Assembly: GCF_024267675.1 (NCBI RefSeq)
Contig: NZ_JALDYX010000021.1
Coordinates: 18,933-82,932 of the forward strand
DNA: 64,000 bases
Origin: Marinobacterium sedimentorum
Lineage (GTDB): Bacteria > Pseudomonadota > Gammaproteobacteria > Pseudomonadales > Balneatricaceae
Reading direction: 5' to 3'
The position numbers were made by a program, and so were the translations under genes. Below, piece after piece: positions 61,300-64,000 of this stretch. How positions within the stretch are numbered: the stretch's first letter is position 1; each line of letters opens with the position of its first letter. The notes under the pieces are model-generated. The model did no database searches and was not told where the DNA came from. It was given only the letters and a program-made list of their open reading frames with translations.

Positions 61300-62418
61300 T
61301 CAGTTCTCCACTGTTACGGGCAACTCGAAGCCATGCTGTTTCAGCAGGGCATGACGCTGCGCATCCTTCAAATCGCAGGCTATCATCTCGCTGCATAGCT
61401 GTTGCAGCGTGATCACAGGCTCCCAGCCCAGCTGTTCCCGCGCTCGCGAGGCATCACCCAGCAGCGACTCCACTTCGGTCGGGCGGAAATAGCGCGGATC
61501 AATACGTACCACCACATCCCCCGCCTTCAGTGCCGGAGCCTTGTCACCTTCAACCTTTTCGACTATCGCAACCTCATCAAGCCCCTGCCCCCTGAAGACC
61601 AGGCTGACACCCAGCTCTGCAGCACTGAGTTGCAGAAACTCCCGCACCGAGTGCTGAACGCCACTGGCGATAACAAAATCCTCCGGCTTGTCCTGCTGCA
61701 GCATCAGCCACTGCATCTGCACATAATCCCGGGCATGTCCCCAGTCACGCAGCGCATCCAGGTTGCCCATATAGAGGCAGGACTCCAGCCCCTGGGCGAT
61801 ATTGCACAGACCCCGGGTGACCTTGCGGGTAACGAAAGTCTCGCCGCGGCGCGGCGACTCATGGTTGAACAGAATGCCGTTGCAGGCATACATGCCATAG
61901 GCTTCACGGTAGTTTACCGTGATCCAGTAGGCATAGAGTTTCGCCACCGCGTAGGGCGAACGCGGATAGAAAGGAGTGGTCTCCGTCTGCGGCGTTTCCT
62001 GCACCAGGCCATACAGCTCGGAGGTCGACGCCTGGTAGAAACGGGTCTTGTGCTCCAGCCCCAGCAACCGTATGGCTTCGAGCAGCCGCAGCGTGCCCAT
62101 GGCATCCACATCGGCGGTATATTCCGGCGCCTCGAAACTGACAGCCACATGGGACTGGGCGCCAAGGTTGTAGACTTCGTCCGGCTGCACCTGTTGAATG
62201 ATGCGCGTCAGGTTGGAAGAGTCCGTCAGATCGCCGTAGTGCAGCACGAAGTTGCGGTTATCCAGGTGCGGCTCCTGATAGATATGATCAACGCGCTGGG
62301 TATTGAAAGACGAGGCCCGGCGCTTGATACCGTGCACCTGGTAACCTTTTTCCAGCAGGAACTCTGCGAGGTAGGAACCGTCCTGGCCGGTGATGCCGGT
62401 GATAAGGGCTTTTTTCAT
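61300..62418 (-). CDS. gmd: GDP-mannose 4,6-dehydratase
   Basis: 372-residue SDR enzyme. It starts MKKALITGITGQDGSYLAEF and shows HGIKRRASSFNTQRVDHIY, the catalytic STSELYG and YAVAKLYAYW (Tyr-x3-Lys), and NHESPRRGETFVTRKV, the standard GMD signature. It produces the GDP-4-keto-6-deoxymannose used by fcl. It lies 22 bp from the second GMD-like gene. Confidence 0.96.
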   Translation of the reverse strand: MKKALITGITGQDGSYLAEFLLEKGYQVHGIKRRASSFNTQRVDHIYQEPHLDNRNFVLHYGDLTDSSNLTRIIQQVQPDEVYNLGAQSHVAVSFEAPEYTADVDAMGTLRLLEAIRLLGLEHKTRFYQASTSELYGLVQETPQTETTPFYPRSPYAVAKLYAYWITVNYREAYGMYACNGILFNHESPRRGETFVTRKVTRGLCNIAQGLESCLYMGNLDALRDWGHARDYVQMQWLMLQQDKPEDFVIASGVQHSVREFLQLSAAELGVSLVFRGQGLDEVAIVEKVEGDKAPALKAGDVVVRIDPRYFRPTEVESLLGDASRAREQLGWEPVITLQQLCSEMIACDLKDAQRHALLKQHGFELPVTVEN

Positions 62419-62441
62419 AGTTCAACTCAAATGTATTAACT

Positions 62442-63398
62442 TCAGACGGACAGCATAGCTTTTATAACATTTTTCATTTTATATTGAGCCCGCCAACCAA
62501 GAACATCAAATGCTTTAGCAGGGTCTGCCAGACTCAGACGCAAATCAGTCGGGCGCATAAACTCGCCTACCTGCTCAACATGCTCGCGCCAATCCAGACT
62601 CAACTCACTAAACACAGATTCTACGAAATCCTCCAGCGAATGACTCTCGCCCGTGGCGACAACGTAGTCCTGGGCTTCAGGTTGCTGCAACATAAGCCAC
62701 ATGGCCTCAACATATTCAGGCGCCCAACCCCAGTCCCTGACGATATCCAATCTGCCAAGTTGCAATCTTTCACCTGAACCATTCGCGATTCTTTGCGCCG
62801 TCTTTATTATTTTCTGGGTGACAAATCTCGAAGGACGCAATGGCGATTCATGATTAAATAAAATACCCGTACATGCAAATAACTTATAGGCTTCACGATA
62901 GTTGTCGACCAGCCAGAAAGCCGATGATTTGGCAACCGCATAAGGGCTTCTCGGATGAAACGGAGTCATCTCATTCGCAGGTTTCCCCAGCGTATCCCCA
63001 TAACACTCGCTGGAGCCTGCATGATAAATTCTTATATCACGATCCAGCATCCGACAGGCTTCAAGCACATTCAGTGTACCGAGCGTAATACTCTGAATCG
63101 TTTCCGCAGGTTGTTCAAATGACAGTCCGACGGAAGACTGCCCAGCCAGACAGTAAACCTCGTCCGGATTACTCGTTTTTAACGCTACAAAAACACTACG
63201 AAAATCTTCAGGTACCATTGATAATAGGCGAACACTGTGCTTAATGCCAAAAAAGTCAAGATTCGAAAAAGAAGACGCCTGAGCATCTCTTGAAGTACCC
63301 CAGACGTCGTATCCCTTATCAAGCAGAAAAGATGAGAGATAGCTACCATCCTGTCCGCCGATACCGAAAATCAATGCCGACTTGGGTTTAACTATCAC
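62442..63398 (-). CDS. GDP-mannose 4,6-dehydratase paralogue
   Basis: 318-residue member of the GMD family, distinct from the full-length gmd beside it. Motifs are ALIFGIGGQDGSYLSSFLLD, YCLAGQSSVGLSFEQP, the catalytic GSSECYG and YAVAKSSAFW, and FNHESPLRPSRFVTQK. The shorter length and differing loops leave open whether it uses GDP-mannose for a separate sugar (for example GDP-rhamnose or perosamine) or another substrate. The GTG start overlaps the upstream gene by 4 bp. DNA is AT-rich compared with gmd. Confidence 0.85.
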   Translation of the reverse strand: MIVKPKSALIFGIGGQDGSYLSSFLLDKGYDVWGTSRDAQASSFSNLDFFGIKHSVRLLSMVPEDFRSVFVALKTSNPDEVYCLAGQSSVGLSFEQPAETIQSITLGTLNVLEACRMLDRDIRIYHAGSSECYGDTLGKPANEMTPFHPRSPYAVAKSSAFWLVDNYREAYKLFACTGILFNHESPLRPSRFVTQKIIKTAQRIANGSGERLQLGRLDIVRDWGWAPEYVEAMWLMLQQPEAQDYVVATGESHSLEDFVESVFSELSLDWREHVEQVGEFMRPTDLRLSLADPAKAFDVLGWRAQYKMKNVIKAMLSV

Positions 63399-64000
63399 TT
63401 ATGCACCAATTTTTTATAAACATTTAATGTTTCGATTGCACACTTTTCCCAACTGAAATCTTTAATCCTGGCATAACCAAACATTTTTAGCTCCGCACTA
63501 CGAGCCTGAGAAAATAAAACGTTTTCCATTGCATCCCGCATTTGGTCGATACAGAGCGGGTTAAAAAACTCAGCCGCATTACCAATAACTTCAGGCATTG
63601 AACTAGTATTACTGCTTATTACCGCGCAACCATAAGACATAGCCTCCAGAGGAGGCAGGCCAAACCCTTCGTATAGAGATGGATATACGAACGCGCTTGC
63701 TGACTCATACAAGCTTGCAAGCTTTGCATCATCACCGGAGCAGTATACTACCTGACCTTTATTTAACCCCAAATTCAAGAAAAGGCTCAGCTCATCCTTT
63801 GATAAATCACCTCCACCAAAGGCGACAATATCATATTTACCCACAAGCCTAGGCGACGCAGAAAAGGCCTTTACGAAACCTGCAAAATTTTTATACCCCT
63901 GACGATTTCCAACATAGAGCAGGTACGGACGATGGGACACAGATAGACTACAGTAAGTTTTATGATCCGTCGATTTTTTTTCAACACCCAAGTATACGAC
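63395..64000 (-). CDS. Glycosyltransferase family 4 protein (5' end outside window)
   Basis: The frame is open to the right edge, so the N-terminal part is missing and about 200 C-terminal residues are visible. Donor-site features are LLYVGNRQGYKNFAGFVKAF, YESASAFVYPSLYEGFGLPP followed by LEAMSYGCAVISSN, and MPEVIGNAAEFFNP, typical of GT1/GT4 enzymes. The stop overlaps the GMD paralogue by 4 bp. It is AT-rich and continues the O-antigen cluster outside the window. Confidence 0.88.
   Translation of the reverse strand, partial: VVYLGVEKKSTDHKTYCSLSVSHRPYLLYVGNRQGYKNFAGFVKAFSASPRLVGKYDIVAFGGGDLSKDELSLFLNLGLNKGQVVYCSGDDAKLASLYESASAFVYPSLYEGFGLPPLEAMSYGCAVISSNTSSMPEVIGNAAEFFNPLCIDQMRDAMENVLFSQARSAELKMFGYARIKDFSWEKCAIETLNVYKKLVHK

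Overview
The window looks like the chromosome of a high-GC, Pseudomonas-like gammaproteobacterium, probably a marine Oceanospirillales/Pseudomonadales type. The evidence is the gene order (rpe-gph-trpE, trpGDC, amgK-murU, lptD-surA-pdxA-rsmA-apaGH, rpsU-yqeY-dnaG-rpoD-tRNA-Ile, wbpL/wbpM-type O-antigen genes), the TRAP transporter and the protein sequences. No species call is made.

Layout. 1-5.4 kb: start of rpsF with its promoter, trpGDC followed by an OsmC-family gene, a zinc peptidase and a DCC-family thiol-disulfide protein. 5.4-15.9 kb: a one-strand catabolic block consisting of a LysR regulator, a DUF1445/D-glutamate-cyclase-like protein, a TRAP transporter (dctPQM), 5-oxoprolinase pxpABC and an unusually short NAD-glutamate dehydrogenase. 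Together they suggest uptake of 5-oxoproline (or a relative), ring opening to glutamate and oxidation to 2-oxoglutarate. 16.1-19.8 kb: etfB-etfA and ETF-ubiquinone oxidoreductase, followed by a relic of a second ETF-QO 3' end. 20.1-23.2 kb: rpe-gph-trpE with a possible leader peptide. The catabolic and etf blocks lie between trpE and trpGDC. 23.3-35.6 kb: DUF3530, djlA-murU-amgK, then the outer-membrane/housekeeping operon lptD-surA-pdxA-rsmA-apaG-apaH-glpE-cca. 35.6-43.8 kb: folK-folB, plsY, tsaD, rpsU-yqeY-dnaG-rpoD and tRNA-Ile(CAT).

43.8-48.6 kb is a repeat-rich region: hairpins beside the tRNA, REP/BIME palindromes with the GTAG signature, an MFS permease fused to a cytoplasmic 15-residue-repeat domain, a periplasmic-type ATP-dependent DNA ligase, and a REP-associated tyrosine transposase (RAYT) flanked on both sides by REP arrays. 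48.6-64 kb is an O-antigen/surface polysaccharide cluster on the minus strand: glycosyltransferases, two GDP-mannose 4,6-dehydratase paralogues, GDP-fucose synthase, manC, a methyltransferase, a WbpV-type epimerase, WbpL, a SEC-C protein and WbpM. Several of its middle genes are clearly AT-richer than the rest.

The most unusual observation is that the epimerase gene (53606-54946) continues about 122 codons beyond the normal end of its family, and this extension is made almost entirely of REP repeats read in one frame, giving repeated APTG motifs and a 33-residue duplication. No CRISPR array, prophage or rRNA was seen.
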